A DNA stretch of 64,000 bases from Mesocentrotus franciscanus (Eukaryota; Echinodermata; Echinoidea; Camarodonta; Strongylocentrotidae), in assembly GCA_037976565.1 (NCBI GenBank), contig CP137679.1:31749764-31813763 (forward strand), in the 5' to 3' direction. The notes beneath the pieces are model-generated. The model was not told the DNA's origin. It ran no database searches and saw only the letters and a list, made by a program, of their open reading frames with translations. Below are positions 45,928-58,500 of this stretch, piece by piece. The position numbers were made by a program, and so were the translations under genes. Each line of letters begins with the position of its first letter. Position 1 is the first letter of the stretch.

Positions 45928-46965
45928 ATGGCCGACACATTTTCAACCGACACTTCACTAGACTTTCTAGGGATCTTCACGTCATCCTCTTTCATAGAAA
46001 ACAGTCATGATAATATTAAGAAACTTGTCGATGTGCCCATAACGTTATTTATATCACTTCTCTCCGTCGGATTATCCTTCCTGACGAACACCTTCACAAT
46101 ATACACATTGCACACGATGGATAGCCTACATGAGACTGAGAGTCTTTTGTACAAAGCACTTGCCTTCAATGATATCTTCATTGTCGTCTGCGAAGTGGCC
46201 CTTGTTTTCATTATTTCGCTAGAGATTCACATTCACAGAGGCTGTTTTCAGGTATTTCTGTCGTATCAGTTCGTAGCCCATGTTTCGGTAATAATTATCG
46301 TCCTGATAAACGTCAATCGTTTCATAATGATCGTGCGACCCTTTAACCATCAGAGGTTGGTGACCCTGAAGAGACTCTACTGCGTCTTGTTGGTTGGCAT
46401 GTTGAGTACGTTTGGCTTACTTGTCGTGATTAATATCCTGGGCAGTCCTTCAATCATTAGAGAAGTTGTCTGTCCTGGTCTAACACCGCAAAATAACATA
46501 ATATCTGATTTAGCTTTAACTTTACTTCTGGTTGCACCGATCCTGCTGGGGTTCGCTGTTATTTTGATAACGAATAGTGGAATATTTTACAAGTCCAGAC
46601 AACAGGCGTCAAAGATTGCACAAATGCGTCGCATTATTCTTCAACAGCGTGCACAGCCCGAAGTGAACAACACTCCAGGAAATCATCGCGCCGTTACTGC
46701 AAGAGGACTGAAGGGTCTCAAAACCGTTGGCGTTATTACCGTCTCGTATTGGTTTATATGGTTGCCTTACTTGATCTATGTCTCAACCATTGGTGGACTC
46801 TATCGCTCCGAATGGTTTAAAATAGTAGTTTGGTCTCTCCTGTTCTGTAATACCATTTGGAATCCTTTGATTCTCTCTATTGCTAACAAACCATTCCGAA
46901 TCGCATCTAAACAAATGATTTTGAAGATGAAAGCGTCATGCTGTAGAAGTAATATTATTCACTAA
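45928..46965 (+). CDS. rhodopsin-class GPCR 4, intronless
   Basis: 345 residues, closest to GPCR 3 in its first two thirds (HIHRGCFQVFLSYQFVAH). It has private changes in TM2 (VVCEVALVFIISLE) and intracellular loop 2 (RPFNHQRLVTLKR where the others have RPLHHQRLVTPKR). Its last third matches the truncated copy at 42535 (VVWSLLFCNTIWNP, SIANKPFRIASKQMILK). NRF, IWLP, NPLIL and the Cys-Cys end are kept. The site of the conserved poly(A) signal reads AAAAAA (47192-47197) instead of AATAAA. The ligand is unknown. Confidence 0.9.
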   Translation: MADTFSTDTSLDFLGIFTSSSFIENSHDNIKKLVDVPITLFISLLSVGLSFLTNTFTIYTLHTMDSLHETESLLYKALAFNDIFIVVCEVALVFIISLEIHIHRGCFQVFLSYQFVAHVSVIIIVLINVNRFIMIVRPFNHQRLVTLKRLYCVLLVGMLSTFGLLVVINILGSPSIIREVVCPGLTPQNNIISDLALTLLLVAPILLGFAVILITNSGIFYKSRQQASKIAQMRRIILQQRAQPEVNNTPGNHRAVTARGLKGLKTVGVITVSYWFIWLPYLIYVSTIGGLYRSEWFKIVVWSLLFCNTIWNPLILSIANKPFRIASKQMILKMKASCCRSNIIH

Positions 46966-47608
46966 TTGCGCATGATGTATCTATTCGTATTATAAAGAAA
47001 TTGAGCTATAACATTTATGATTATGCCATGAGTCGAGTAATAACTTAGTCCTGCCCAAATTGGCATAGCTTGGGTTTGTCCAGTGAATTCAGATTCTCTG
47101 CGGGGCACAAAGCTTGTGTGCGTGTTTGCATTCGGGATGAAGCTTATACGCTTCTATCATTATTATGCGAGGGTGTAGCAACAGAATGAACAAAAAAGTT
47201 TAGTGAAATATTTAAACATGTCAACTATCTGTTTATGGAGCTCATGTAACATGCTTTAAATAATTATACATGTTTGTATTTTTCTTGAGGAGGGGCATGT
47301 GTCGGTTGCCCATAGGTTTCCCTTGTACTACGCCGCTGTCTGCCAACTTCACACTGTTAACAGTGTTGCATTAAAGTACAGGCCCTCTTCAGCAGGTGTC
47401 TGTTCTTTGATAGGATTAGTAATCAGAAAACCAAATTGCGAAATATCATGATTAACTCGAGGTGGCTAAAAGAGGGAAATTTTGAATATTGATCATCGAC
47501 GATGTACGTCTCGTCGGCTAACTGCAAAAAAGGACACGCCATATACTTTCAATGACAGTAATAACCTTTTAGCGGTGAGGCAACTTTTTTTTTATCAATG
47601 AGAAACTC

Positions 47609-48160
47609 TTTGATTTGATTTGATTTGCTTCATTTATTTATTCACGGTAAAAGCCCAGTTTAGCTATTTGGGGCCGTGCATATACAATAAAAATACATGG
47701 TAATCATAAGAACAAAACCATATATCATATAAAGAATAACGAAATAGTAGAATTACTGATGACACACCGAGTAGAGATAAATTATATGAAATTTGTATAC
47801 ACGCATACGTAAATACAAAGTTGATTATAAGTTGGTTAAAAAAAAAAATAATGTAAAGAAATATCAAAGGATTATAACCATATCATGAATATGAAAAAAA
47901 TAAAAAAATGAAATGTCCAATTATAATTTTTTGAATTAAGAAATTATAATTAATATAGTAATTAAGATAATATGTGATAATAATTCGTTACATAATTCTA
48001 GCTAAATAGTATTGCAGAGAAAAGTGCAAATAAAAGGAAAGCATAAATTACACCTATTCTATTGTGATGAGCAAATTATTATACATATATCATTTTGTAG
48101 AATTACACAGAATATAGACTTAAAATATATTTAGAGCATTCAGAACGAAACTTTAAAATC
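47609..48160 (-). mobile_element. probable non-LTR retrotransposon 3' fragment
   Basis: On the minus strand the sequence ends 'cgtgaataaataaatgaag' followed by a (CAAAT)n tail, a typical LINE 3' terminus. It interrupts the 3' flank of GPCR 4, which resumes near 49503 ('ttagccgatcttaatcatg'). No reverse-transcriptase frame is present. Confidence 0.5.
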
Positions 48161-48168
48161 GCTGTGGA

Positions 48169-49140
48169 CAGGGGCGTCGCTAGACGTTTTTCAGTGTGGG
48201 GGAGGGTGTAGAGGCTACCGATTACCGACAACTATATTAATGCCAATGTCTACAAATTTAACCGTATAAACCCGGGGCCGGGGGCTAAATTATTTTTCCT
48301 ACGAACTATCAGGCGCGTTGCTAGGATTGTATTTTAGGTGGTAGTGAGCAGCGAATCGTGCAAATCACTTACATAGCGCGCTCCCTATAGGGGGTGGGTG
48401 CAGGGAGGGGGTTGTTTCCCCCCTCCCGCGGGAGGCGCGGAAGCTTTGTCTTTTCATTAATTTATGAGAGAAAGAAGACGATTCGTTGTACGGTTCTCGA
48501 CTCTCAGTAATCCTTGTCTGTACTCAGTTCCCCCCTCCCGCCCGAAGCACGGAAGCTTTAACGTTTCATTAAATTATTAGAAAAGAAGACGATTCGTTGT
48601 ACCGTTCTCTACTCTTAATACTTATCTGAATTAAGTTTTTCTTCAAACTTCTGCATTGATATAGTACACGATGATCGAGCAAGAATACCGACATAGCTGA
48701 CCCGACACAGCAACATATCCATGCGTATCTTTCTTGCTCCCTCGACGAGACGACTCCACCAACAACCCCCTCTCTCTCTTACTCCAACCCCTCCTCTCTC
48801 AGGCTCTTACCCCCTCTCTCTCCTCTCTTTCATCCCCCGTTTCTTTTGTTTCCTTTTTCTCTTTTTTCTTTTTCTTTTTTTGCTTTTCTCAATTTCTTTC
48901 TTTTCTCTCTTTTCCTTTCCTTCCTTTTCTCTCCTTCCTCTTTTTCTTTTTTTTTCTCTTGCTTTCCTTTCTCTTTCCTTTCTTTCCTTTCTTTTCCTTT
49001 TCTTTTTTCTCTTCTTTCCCTTTCCCTCTCTTTTTCCCCTCCCCCTTTTATCATTTTTCCCAACGGCAGCGCAATTTTACCGACAAAATCCCGACAGGTG
49101 GGGGTGTCGCATCCCACACCCCCCTTTAGCGACGCCCCTG
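48169..49140. mobile_element. hAT-like non-autonomous transposon with polypyrimidine core
   Basis: 972 bp with terminal inverted repeats CAGGGGCGTCGCTA...TAGCGACGCCCCTG and an exact 8-bp duplication GCTGTGGA (48161-48168, 49141-49148). The interior has a tandem duplication (about 48418-48510 and 48530-48615, 'agacgattcgttgta') and about 270 bp of CT-rich DNA. The long CT-tract open frames are low complexity, not genes. It is nested in the retroposon insertion. Confidence 0.9.
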
Positions 49141-49770
49141 GCTGTGGAGTATATGGCAAAGAAGTATTTAAAGAAAATAGTAAAATATGTGAGAAGATTT
49201 ATTTATTTAAAATATTGGCAAGAAGTTATGGAATACTGTGTCGTTTATGTTGCATACGATGATTAGTTAAAATACATAGATTATCTTAAAATTCATATTA
49301 ATAGAGGTAACACAGGTAAACTATATGTATGTTAAATACTCCCGTTTATATGTAGATAGTGATTTATTTATCAAGTAACAGCAGTGTATGTTAAACACAC
49401 ATAATATAATATTGTAAGAAAACTGATTCAGTTTATAAATTCAGTATTATTGGAATTCACTATAGTCACGATAATAGACGCTTTGCTGTCCAAAAATCTA
49501 CAATATTAGTCATTTTAATTAGCCGATCTTAATCATGTAAGATTATGAATGTGTTTCATGCGTCTACGTAGCGAATTTCATGCAACCCTGCTATCATTTT
49601 GTTCATTAAAGGTAACTTGACGTGGTACAATTGCATCTCTCTCATTATGTTGTATTATGTTTATGTCTCTCTGTCAGATGATGATATATTTTCCTAACCC
49701 TCTTGGATGTACTTTATTTGTGTTTTTTTTTAATTGTATACTGCTTTTCGCCAATATAACATCAGTTTTA

Positions 49771-50409
49771 ACATTGCTAAATTCTAAAATTATATATATC
49801 AGAAGGTTACTCTATGAACAAAAAAATCAATGTGGTTCACTTATGGTTTACACATGTTTTGTAAAGCATTGCACTACTTAAAAAAAGTATAACATATACG
49901 GATAGGGGGGGGGGGAATGAAACGATTTTGGAAAAATTACTGAATACACATTTTTAATTCAGCAATTTTAAAGGTATGTTATGGACTTGGACTACAATAA
50001 AATGCTATCCCAACTAAACCCACAAAGAATTCGGCTTTATGTTAATGACGCATTATATTTTATATTGTTTTATATTTTGTTATCTTTTATTCTTTGTCTC
50101 TTTTTCTTAGTATTAAATTGTGACTGCATTGTGTGTGTGCGTGTGTGTGTGCATGCGCGCGCGCGTGTGCGTGCGTGAGTGTAGCAGGCCCCCTAAGCCC
50201 CGCCTTTTTTTTGTACGGATCCATTAGAAGCCAAAATATGCCCCTATAAATAATTATATTTAAACGTCTTTGGAGTGTGGGCGTGTTGGTGTGTGTGTGC
50301 GCGTGAATGAGTGCGTGAGGACCCCTTTGTAAATCAACTTGCTGAAAGGACAGTCTATCCAATAGCAGAAGCCATTCCACATTTTACCACGGTTCATGAT
50401 AGATCATTA
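49771..50409. other. intergenic with GT/GC microsatellites
   Basis: Alternating purine-pyrimidine tracts at 50128-50175 and 50280-50305. No gene is seen. Confidence 0.5.
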
Positions 50410-50417
50410 CTCGTCAT

Positions 50418-51345
50418 CACTGGCGTAATGAGCAATTTTCTTCTTTTTTGGGGAGGGGGGAGGGGCCAGACACAAAAAAAATCCGCATCACCATCAGGTG
50501 GCATAATGGGTCACTGTTTTTTAAAGGGGGGATGCGGATATTGACGATAACGGTCAAGATGTTGGCCTACAAACTACGTTTTAGCTATGGCGTATTGTTG
50601 ATTAGTCATGAGGCTAGAGTGCTTTGCATTTACCTACTATAACAAATAAATTGATTGCTTACATTATAATGTTCTCCATACTTTGAGCAATGAGATGATA
50701 AGTTAATATCCCACCCATTATCCAGGGACGGTGGAGCGTCTTACAAAGTGGGGGGGGGGACCAACAAAAAGGGGCACTTTCTGGAAAAAGGGCACCTACA
50801 AAGGAAACCTCAAAGTGAAAGTATGCAATTTTTAGACATTGGTATATACCTCTACATCGTGATTACATTATCAGAGAAGATTTCAATGTTTGTTTCTCTC
50901 TTTACATGGTCCAAGATACTGCTTAAGCATCATACTTTGCAGTTGGGTGTGATGGTCTGAATATATTTATTTGCGAGCGAGCGAAGCGAGTTAGCAAAAC
51001 ATTTAAGATTTGTGAGGTCGCAGTGCGAAAAACTACATCTTATAAAGAGGGAAACACAAATCTGACGGGGTTTAATAAGCACAATCTAATCATGAAAGAC
51101 TGAAGAAAAAAAAAAGAGAAACATAATTCTATCAACTTTCATTGCGAGCGAGCGAGCTTTGGGCGAAATTAATGAAACAATTGCTCTTAGTTGCTTTAAA
51201 TTATGAGCACATTTTATGGTGAAAGGAAAAAGGGGCAAGTGAAAATTAATCACAAAAAAAGTGAGAACCCCTAAAATCATGTCATTTCAGCAATATTTGT
51301 AAATCACTGGTATCGAATTCCCCCCCCCCCACCAGTACGCCAGTG
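50418..51345. mobile_element. hAT-like non-autonomous transposon
   Basis: 928 bp with short terminal inverted repeats CACTGGCGTA...TACGCCAGTG and an exact 8-bp duplication CTCGTCAT (50410-50417, 51346-51353). The interior has two 'gcgagcgagcga' blocks in the same orientation (about 50975 and 51145). No transposase frame. Confidence 0.85.
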
Positions 51346-51353
51346 CTCGTCAT

Positions 51354-54300
51354 TACAAGAGGTGGTCTGGAATTGAAATTATAACGCAGAATCGGATTGT
51401 TTCGTTCCGATTTAACTACTGTTACACATGGTCTTTTGGCCTTGACTTTTCAAAAACTTTTCAAAAAATCTAATTAGACATTCAAAGTATTTTTTAAATA
51501 AAGAATTCAAGGAAATATCATAAAAATTACTCAAGATAAATTTGACATCCTTCCTTGGGAAAACATATTATGCAATGTCCATGCATGTGCATAGTCACTT
51601 CTCATTCTTTGGGGAAGAATGTGGATGCAAACAAATCGAGCATTTTTAAAGAATTCCCTGATATATCAATAACATTAATTATTGATTTACGTATAGCGTA
51701 AAATAACATTTGTCTTAGCAAAATCATGTCTACTTTTCAATCGAGCTCCATTGACATGGTGCTGGCGTAAAGATACAGCTAGCAGACGACAAGCAATAAT
51801 GCATGCAATCTTTTAATTATTATCCCGATTGCTTACGAGATCCTAGGTTTTGGTTTGCTTTTCCGTTGAAGAACTGGATATTATAATATTCTTGTCGATA
51901 ACATGAACTTTAGGCCTACACATACGTGACGACCAATCACTAATTCTGTAAGAGATTCTGAACAGCTTCCCGTTGGCACGATTTTCAGCTTCGGACTTGG
52001 TCACTGGAAACTGTAGCGGCATTCTTTGGACGTTCTCCCCAGAGGTTTCCCGTACAGTGATGGTGAGTTGTACAGTACGCCAAGCTTAAAAGCGCTATTC
52101 TGTCCGGAATACAAGGCATGTTTAGGTCTGCCAGGTTACAAGTGATTGTGTGTATGTGTAATAATATTATTAGTATCATCATTATTGGTATTCCCCCTAA
52201 ACATATCTAGTAAATTTCCGAAGTGGATTATGAATAAGTTTTAAAATAATTGCCGGTTTACCGACCAAGAAGGTCTAAAATGATAAGGACGGCAGAATCC
52301 TCCCTCAATAAGACCCCGCCCCACAAAAGTCATAAACTCCCTATTTCTTAAATATAGGGTGAAGGGTCTAATGTAAACAAAGCTGTCACTTTGAATCTGT
52401 TCCTCAGAGATTTATTTTTTTTATTGTTGTTGTTGTTGTTGTTTGTTGTTGTTTAGTTTTGTTTTGCTTTGATGCATTGGGTTGTGCATTGTGAAAACCG
52501 TTGATGTCTTGAAATGTATTAATTCGTTCACAGAAAAAGTAGTCTTATTTACACGTACAAAATACACACAAAACTTTTTCTGAAAATCACTTTGTTTGTT
52601 CTATTTATCAACAAATAAAACTGGAACAATCCATTACATATTGTAACACAAACACTATTCTCATTGTCAAATCTATACCGACCTATAGAAAGTCAAAGAT
52701 CTTTCTCTCCCAGATAAGGTAAACACTAATCAAAGCTACCTGAAACAGATATCAACGTATTACCAGGGTATTGTACTGTTCTTATAAAAAGCAATTTTTT
52801 TTTTCGTGTGAAGTCATTAAACATGACTTTAGGTTTAGAAAGGTCAAAAGACATACTTTTGCCGTGAAAATATTAAACCATAAAATCATCCTTCACCAAT
52901 GTCGAACTTAAGCGAAACGTCACTTGGGCCATCTTAATCTTTGGCGAAGTGTAAATGACGGCAAATAAAGTGGGCAATTAACGAATTTAGAAATTTAACA
53001 AACATCTATGAGCCCCAAACCCAAGTGGAGTCGCTTTCAAAATTACGGTGTCTTGTGGGGTCATTCTGCATTTCTTTTTTTTTTAAAGAATTCTAGAAAT
53101 TTTGACAGATGTTGGTTAAATTAGTTTTTTTTTAAGTAGAGAAATATTAATATAATTCACACAAAAATTAGTTTTTTTTAAGTAGAGAAATATTAATATA
53201 ATTCACACAAGAATGGGGCCCTTAAAGGATAACACAATTCTAAATATAAACAGAATTGGTATGTAAAGTATATGCAGCAATTTTCTGTAAATTTTCCTAA
53301 TGAGGTAGAGAAATTCAGCTCCAGAATAGTCCTAAAGATCTTCCCATAATACATGAGCACATACTCTTACAATTAATGTTGAAAAATAGTGTTGAATATT
53401 TGTACATCTGGTCCACTTAGCTTACAGCAAGATTTAGAAGTTACACACCGCATACAGTTAACAACTAAATTATTCATACCCCTTGAAACTGAATGTCATG
53501 TGTTTTGGGGGTATTTTTCGTAACTCAAGAATGAAAGGTGGACTGGTCGAATTAGATATTTGTTGAATACTGTTAGATGTAAGCTTTTATATGTCACATT
53601 CTCACGAAACCTAAACAGGGACGAATTAATTTTTCACATACTTATAAAAGTACAAAACTTGGTAAGGGTATGAATAATTTAGTTATTAACTGTATATCAA
53701 ATATAAATCATCAAATTGAAAAAGTAAGGAGGGATCTAACAGGCGATTTCCTTTTCAACTACATGGTTTTCTTTGAAATATACACAGAGAGGAAAGGGAA
53801 GTTTTATCGCGCTTTTTCACGACATAATTTAAAACATTTACAACTGATACGTGCACATTAAAAAAAAAAAAAAAAAAAAACAAGATGCTGTCTAACCATG
53901 CTACTCGCCTACAATGAATATTACAGCAACTGCCTTTACAAAAACAAAGTCAGAAAAGATAGTGAAATCTGTACATCGTATCAAAATAATTCCAAAACGT
54001 AAACGACTACATCTACTGTGTGAAACTAGCTAAGGTCATTCTATGAAGTGATATTCTAATATACGCGCATAATTATCCACCTTTCACAATATCTAAAAGT
54101 ACCTACTAAAGCACACTAAAATAGATACATGTACAACTGTACCAGCACGTACCCTGTATCAATAAAAAAATCAACCGTCAGATACCGACGACTAGAAACA
54201 AGACTTCCATAGAACAAAAAAGTTCAAAATGTATTACTCAAGGCAGCTGTACTTTCTCGTTTGCATACGTGCATTTTATAATCTATTTGCGTTTAAATGT

Positions 54301-55597
54301 AACTACACGTAGGCCTTTAATTTGCTACGCTTAGGGACCTGTATTTTTGCGCTCAACGAAAAAGAAACAGAAACATAAATACATCTTCCATGATTTCAAA
54401 ATGTACAAAATTCGGTAATTTGAGGCGGCTGTAGGCCTACTGTATTCTATGCACTACGTACAATTGCCAGCCATCATACAATTGCCAGCCATCGTCAATG
54501 TGAATATATTTCCTTCATCATGGTCAATTTCTAGCTATAATTAATGGCACTATATGATTCAATCAAGAAAAAGAGAGTAAAAATCTATCAAGTTCATTCA
54601 CAGCACAGAGTTTCATTATAATACATTTTAACAGCGAAGAGAAACTATTTTACAAAGTTGAGACATCTAATAAGTGTCGGTCAGTTAGCACCATAAGCAG
54701 AAATGTATGAAGTCTATAATAACTAATTAAAAAATTATGTGACATTTACGAAAATATATATAGCACCACAATCACACTTACACGTCTTTTTTCATCTTAT
54801 TCAAGAGCAATAATTTGACATCATATTTCATCAATTGAGATAATGTAATAGCACCAAGAAATTCTTTTTTATATTTAGATAAATAGGATTTCAAAAGTTT
54901 TCATACAAAACTTTTGAAGAAAAAAATATTTGGCAAGAGAAAGCAGTACACTGTACTCTGTAATTTATTATTTAACTAAAGTATGAAAACCGTAATTAAA
55001 AGCTAAAACAGATTATTCAAGTCACAAACGTTGTAAAGGTAGGTCTACTTAGGACAAGATGAAAACATTTGTCGATTGACTTATCGATACCTAGGTATCT
55101 TTCAGAGCAATTTTTCCTGCGACAAAGACGTCAAGGCTTTAGGAATTCGAACAAATGAATCATATCATACAATAAGTCCTTTTGTCTGAAAAATATCTTC
55201 GCAAAACTTTTAACAGCTACAATAAGGACGAAAAATAAATGATGATAATAAATAATAAAAAACTTGCCACTTTCAAGACTGCATAAAAAAACTACAATAA
55301 CGATTTTACGTGACATGGAATGTTAAACAAGCTTTCAACAATTTTGCTGTATTCAGCTCTCCATTCCTTGATATACCACAATTTCTTCCCAATTGTCGTA
55401 AGACATTAACAAATACTGAAAGATGAATATTACTTCATGGTAAACCTCATTTATGTAGACTTTAACAAGACTCGATATATTTTTGTTTGAGAAATATGCT
55501 GGCATTCTGTTTAATTTCTCTTTCCCTGAAAAGTGCAAGTAGGACAAATTTCTTGGAAAGAAGTGGAAACTAATCCCCTCTACATATTTCTTCACTT
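51354..55597. other. non-coding, possibly in part the 3' UTR of the collagen gene
   Basis: No gene recognised on either strand. Contains a (TTG)n tract near 52425-52455, a 46-bp tandem duplication at 53118-53210 ('aagtagagaaatattaata'), an A20 run at 53861-53880, a 22-bp tandem repeat at 54463-54495 ('caattgccagccatc'), and a 12-bp-stem hairpin at 54890-54918. The part nearest 55597 is presumably the minus-strand collagen 3' UTR, but no poly(A) site can be fixed. Confidence 0.45.
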
Positions 55598-58500
55598 TCA
55601 GTCAAAACATGTGTGTCCAATTTCTATTTTAAAACCATGATTTTCCGATATCCGATGCACTTCCGGGTCAGTAATGATGTCAACGATTGGTAACCTATGG
55701 ACGTCATGAACGCGGAATACGAAGCGTGTGGTCCGCCATTTTGAATCCTCAAGCTGAAATTCAAAATGATAAAAAAAGAATTATGATAACATTGTATTGA
55801 CTTTCCGTAATGGTGACCCGTTTATCAAGTGGTGAATATAAATGTTCTGTGTACTTCAATAAATCAGAGGCATATCCAGCATTCTTTGACCGCCGAAGCT
55901 GGGCGAGTCTCAAGTACCAAAGATAAGTTCCTCAAATTTTTAGAAGCATACTTTGTCTCTAAACTCTTACAACTTTTTATGTAGATTCTCGAATTTGGCC
56001 CCACGGGGAATTTAAATTTCAACGAGAATACCGCTGCCCATCCCCACCTTTGTCTGGGGTATGGAGAGTAATTAAAGGGTGAACAAAATCACGCAGAAAT
56101 CCAGTCGGCCCTTTAAAAGCCTGGAATGGGTTTGTGGCAATTTTCTCCCCGGGGTAAGCAAATTTAAGCCATAAAAGCCTCTTTCTTGATGATCTCGATA
56201 CACGTGGCGCGGTTGTTTAACCCATTCATTTGGACCTACATTTGATTATCGACTTTAATGTATTCGCAGTGATACCGTGAATGAACCCAAACTCACCTGG
56301 CAATTGTCTTCTAATATTTCTGGTCTTTGGCCGTCGTACGAAAAGTAGACTCCGTTCCAACCGCGGAATGTCAGCGCGTTTTCGTAAGTCCCCCTCCGAT
56401 TTCTCCACACAGGTACGTTCCTGCAGTGGATGGTGATTTCCTGGAACGCTGTGGAGCTCAAGAGATGTAGGAAGTTGAGCTGAGGCTTGCTGATGTCATA
56501 ATCCAGCTGTAGGGGTAGATGAAATGACAATAAAAGCATGTCACAACTGCAGAGGAAGATAGTCTGTTGGCTGCCTGTAGATAAGTACACACGTGATTGA
56601 CTGTGGCGCTTCAGTGTGGCAGCAACATTTTTCGAGATAAGAGTGATGTTGTATTGTCTACAACTCCAGAATTAGTTTAAAGAGTTTAATCCTGAATTCT
56701 AAAACAACAACCAAAATAAAAATAAAAAAGACAAAGAGCAGCCACCCCCAAATAATCGGATTGAAAGCACAAATTTGTAAAAACATTGGATTTCCCCTGG
56801 CAGTTAATGGATGGATTAGGGTAAGCTATGGCCTCGAAATCATATAGGGGTATTTGAAACAAAGATGGTGTTCGCTTTTTCTTTAGCATGGCATAGCCAA
56901 TTGATGCATTTGCTTATTGAAAGTCTGGTTTGGACATCAGTCTATCAGTCTTCATCCCATATTATTCCTCGCTTAAAGTGCAAATGAATCTATGACCAAT
57001 ACATACCGTACTTGTGTCTCGTGATAAGAGACACGTGTAGCCACCGGCAGCCAGTCCGCAGTAAACCTTTACCGCATCTGTGCAGCAACCCAAATCAGGA
57101 TCGATCCAGTACTCTCCTGTCAAGTTGAAATGACATCATTCATGAAGTAAAATTTGACAAGCGGATATGTTACATTATGTCAACTGAAAAAGTAAATGAT
57201 ACAATTTGTTCTTCAAGATCATTTTCTGATTCTCTTGACGCTTGATATGGCTGCAGTGCAAACAGGTATGATCCAGCAGGAAAACCAGATCTTGTCAAAA
57301 TGACTTTCAGGTGGGGAAGAGAAAATGGGAGAAGATTCCTGATCTTGTTGGGTCAAAAAAACTGACTATTCATTGCATGACAATTGAATTCATGTTCGAT
57401 CAGTTATTCTCTAAGTTTTGACCAGTTTAGTAGCCTTGCAGGGGAATAAGATCAGATTTTTTAGGGAATCGAATTGTTGAATTCCTGAATCTTGTTATGT
57501 CGCATTTTGTTGATCATCCAAGAATTGTAATGTTTTAAACACATACAAATCAACGATTTGCAGCCTAATAAATCCGGATCAAAACCCTAGATATCTAACT
57601 ACCGTATGTAATCAACTTTATTTGTTATAGATATTTGTTTTACCCGTAAGTCATGCCTGTGTATAACTTACCATCGTCCATATCTGGCTGACAATCCAGT
57701 AAGTCTCGACACGTCCTGACGGGGAGATCTTGGGTGCCTAACGGGTGCTTCATACCCTCAATATACCGGTATAAATACTTCATCATATAAAATACGTCCA
57801 CGTCCTGAAAAACAAAAAGAATTATTGCAAGCTTGCAACATTAGTAATACCAAAACGCAGTTTTTTTCAAGATTTACATGTTTAAAATGAAATCACCGTC
57901 TTTTTTCTTGTTGTTAACTTAGGAATTTTAGATCTTATCCCGCAGTAGATACAAATTCGATGAAAAAAGGGAAATGAAATATATCCCGCACACCCTAGCA
58001 ATTCCTTGTAGAATGAAAGAAAACAATTAATCTCCCTAGAACATTTTTACTTGACCTCATCATACGCATTTTGAATACTAGTAGAATGCTATACAGAAGT
58101 TTCACATAAGAGTTCATGCGTTTTCCTTTATCATCACGATATCCAATCACACTTATTTCCCAGTCCAATACAAGATTTTATCAAAGGATCAAGAACAAGT
58201 CAGCATACAACGACTATTAATGATAGTCCAGCAAAATGTTGTCATAAAATAATGAGATATAGGTCAGTCATACTCACTCCTATATGTTTTGGTCTCGGTA
58301 AAACGAAGAAATAATGTAAAAGAGAGGCTAAAGCATCTGCGTCATTTACAAATTCGCCCTAGAAAGAAAAGAGAAATAAACAAGAAATAAGTCAACATAA
58401 ATTGTAAGAAGCCTTTTCAAATTGATTAGGTAAGATTAAATGATCAGGATGTTTTTTATATGCTGTACAAAATTTGGAATAAAGCCAGGTGGCAGCGAAT

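Larger units (their letters stand above)
27330..49770 (+). repeat. segmentally duplicated GPCR array
   Basis: Direct-repeat units each contain an upstream cassette (from 'cttcacttttaatt'), a TATA box, about 610-630 bp of leader, a single-exon GPCR frame, a GT microsatellite, an AATAAA motif and a 3' flank with 'gattagccgatcatgatcatg'. Intact receptors are at 28261, 33481, 40547 and 45928; truncated copies are at about 34980 and 42535. Blocks around 36050-36950 and 43690-44640 are nearly identical. Differences between units are mostly transposon insertions and junctions of unequal exchange. Confidence 0.9.

Noticed and set aside
48721..49266. Long open frames in several registers
   Set aside because: They come from a CT-rich low-complexity tract inside a hAT-like element; the translations are Phe/Leu/Ser or Lys/Glu runs.
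51985..52182. Minus-strand open frame with locally higher GC
   Set aside because: No splice-site logic, no family similarity and a short length; it is probably chance.
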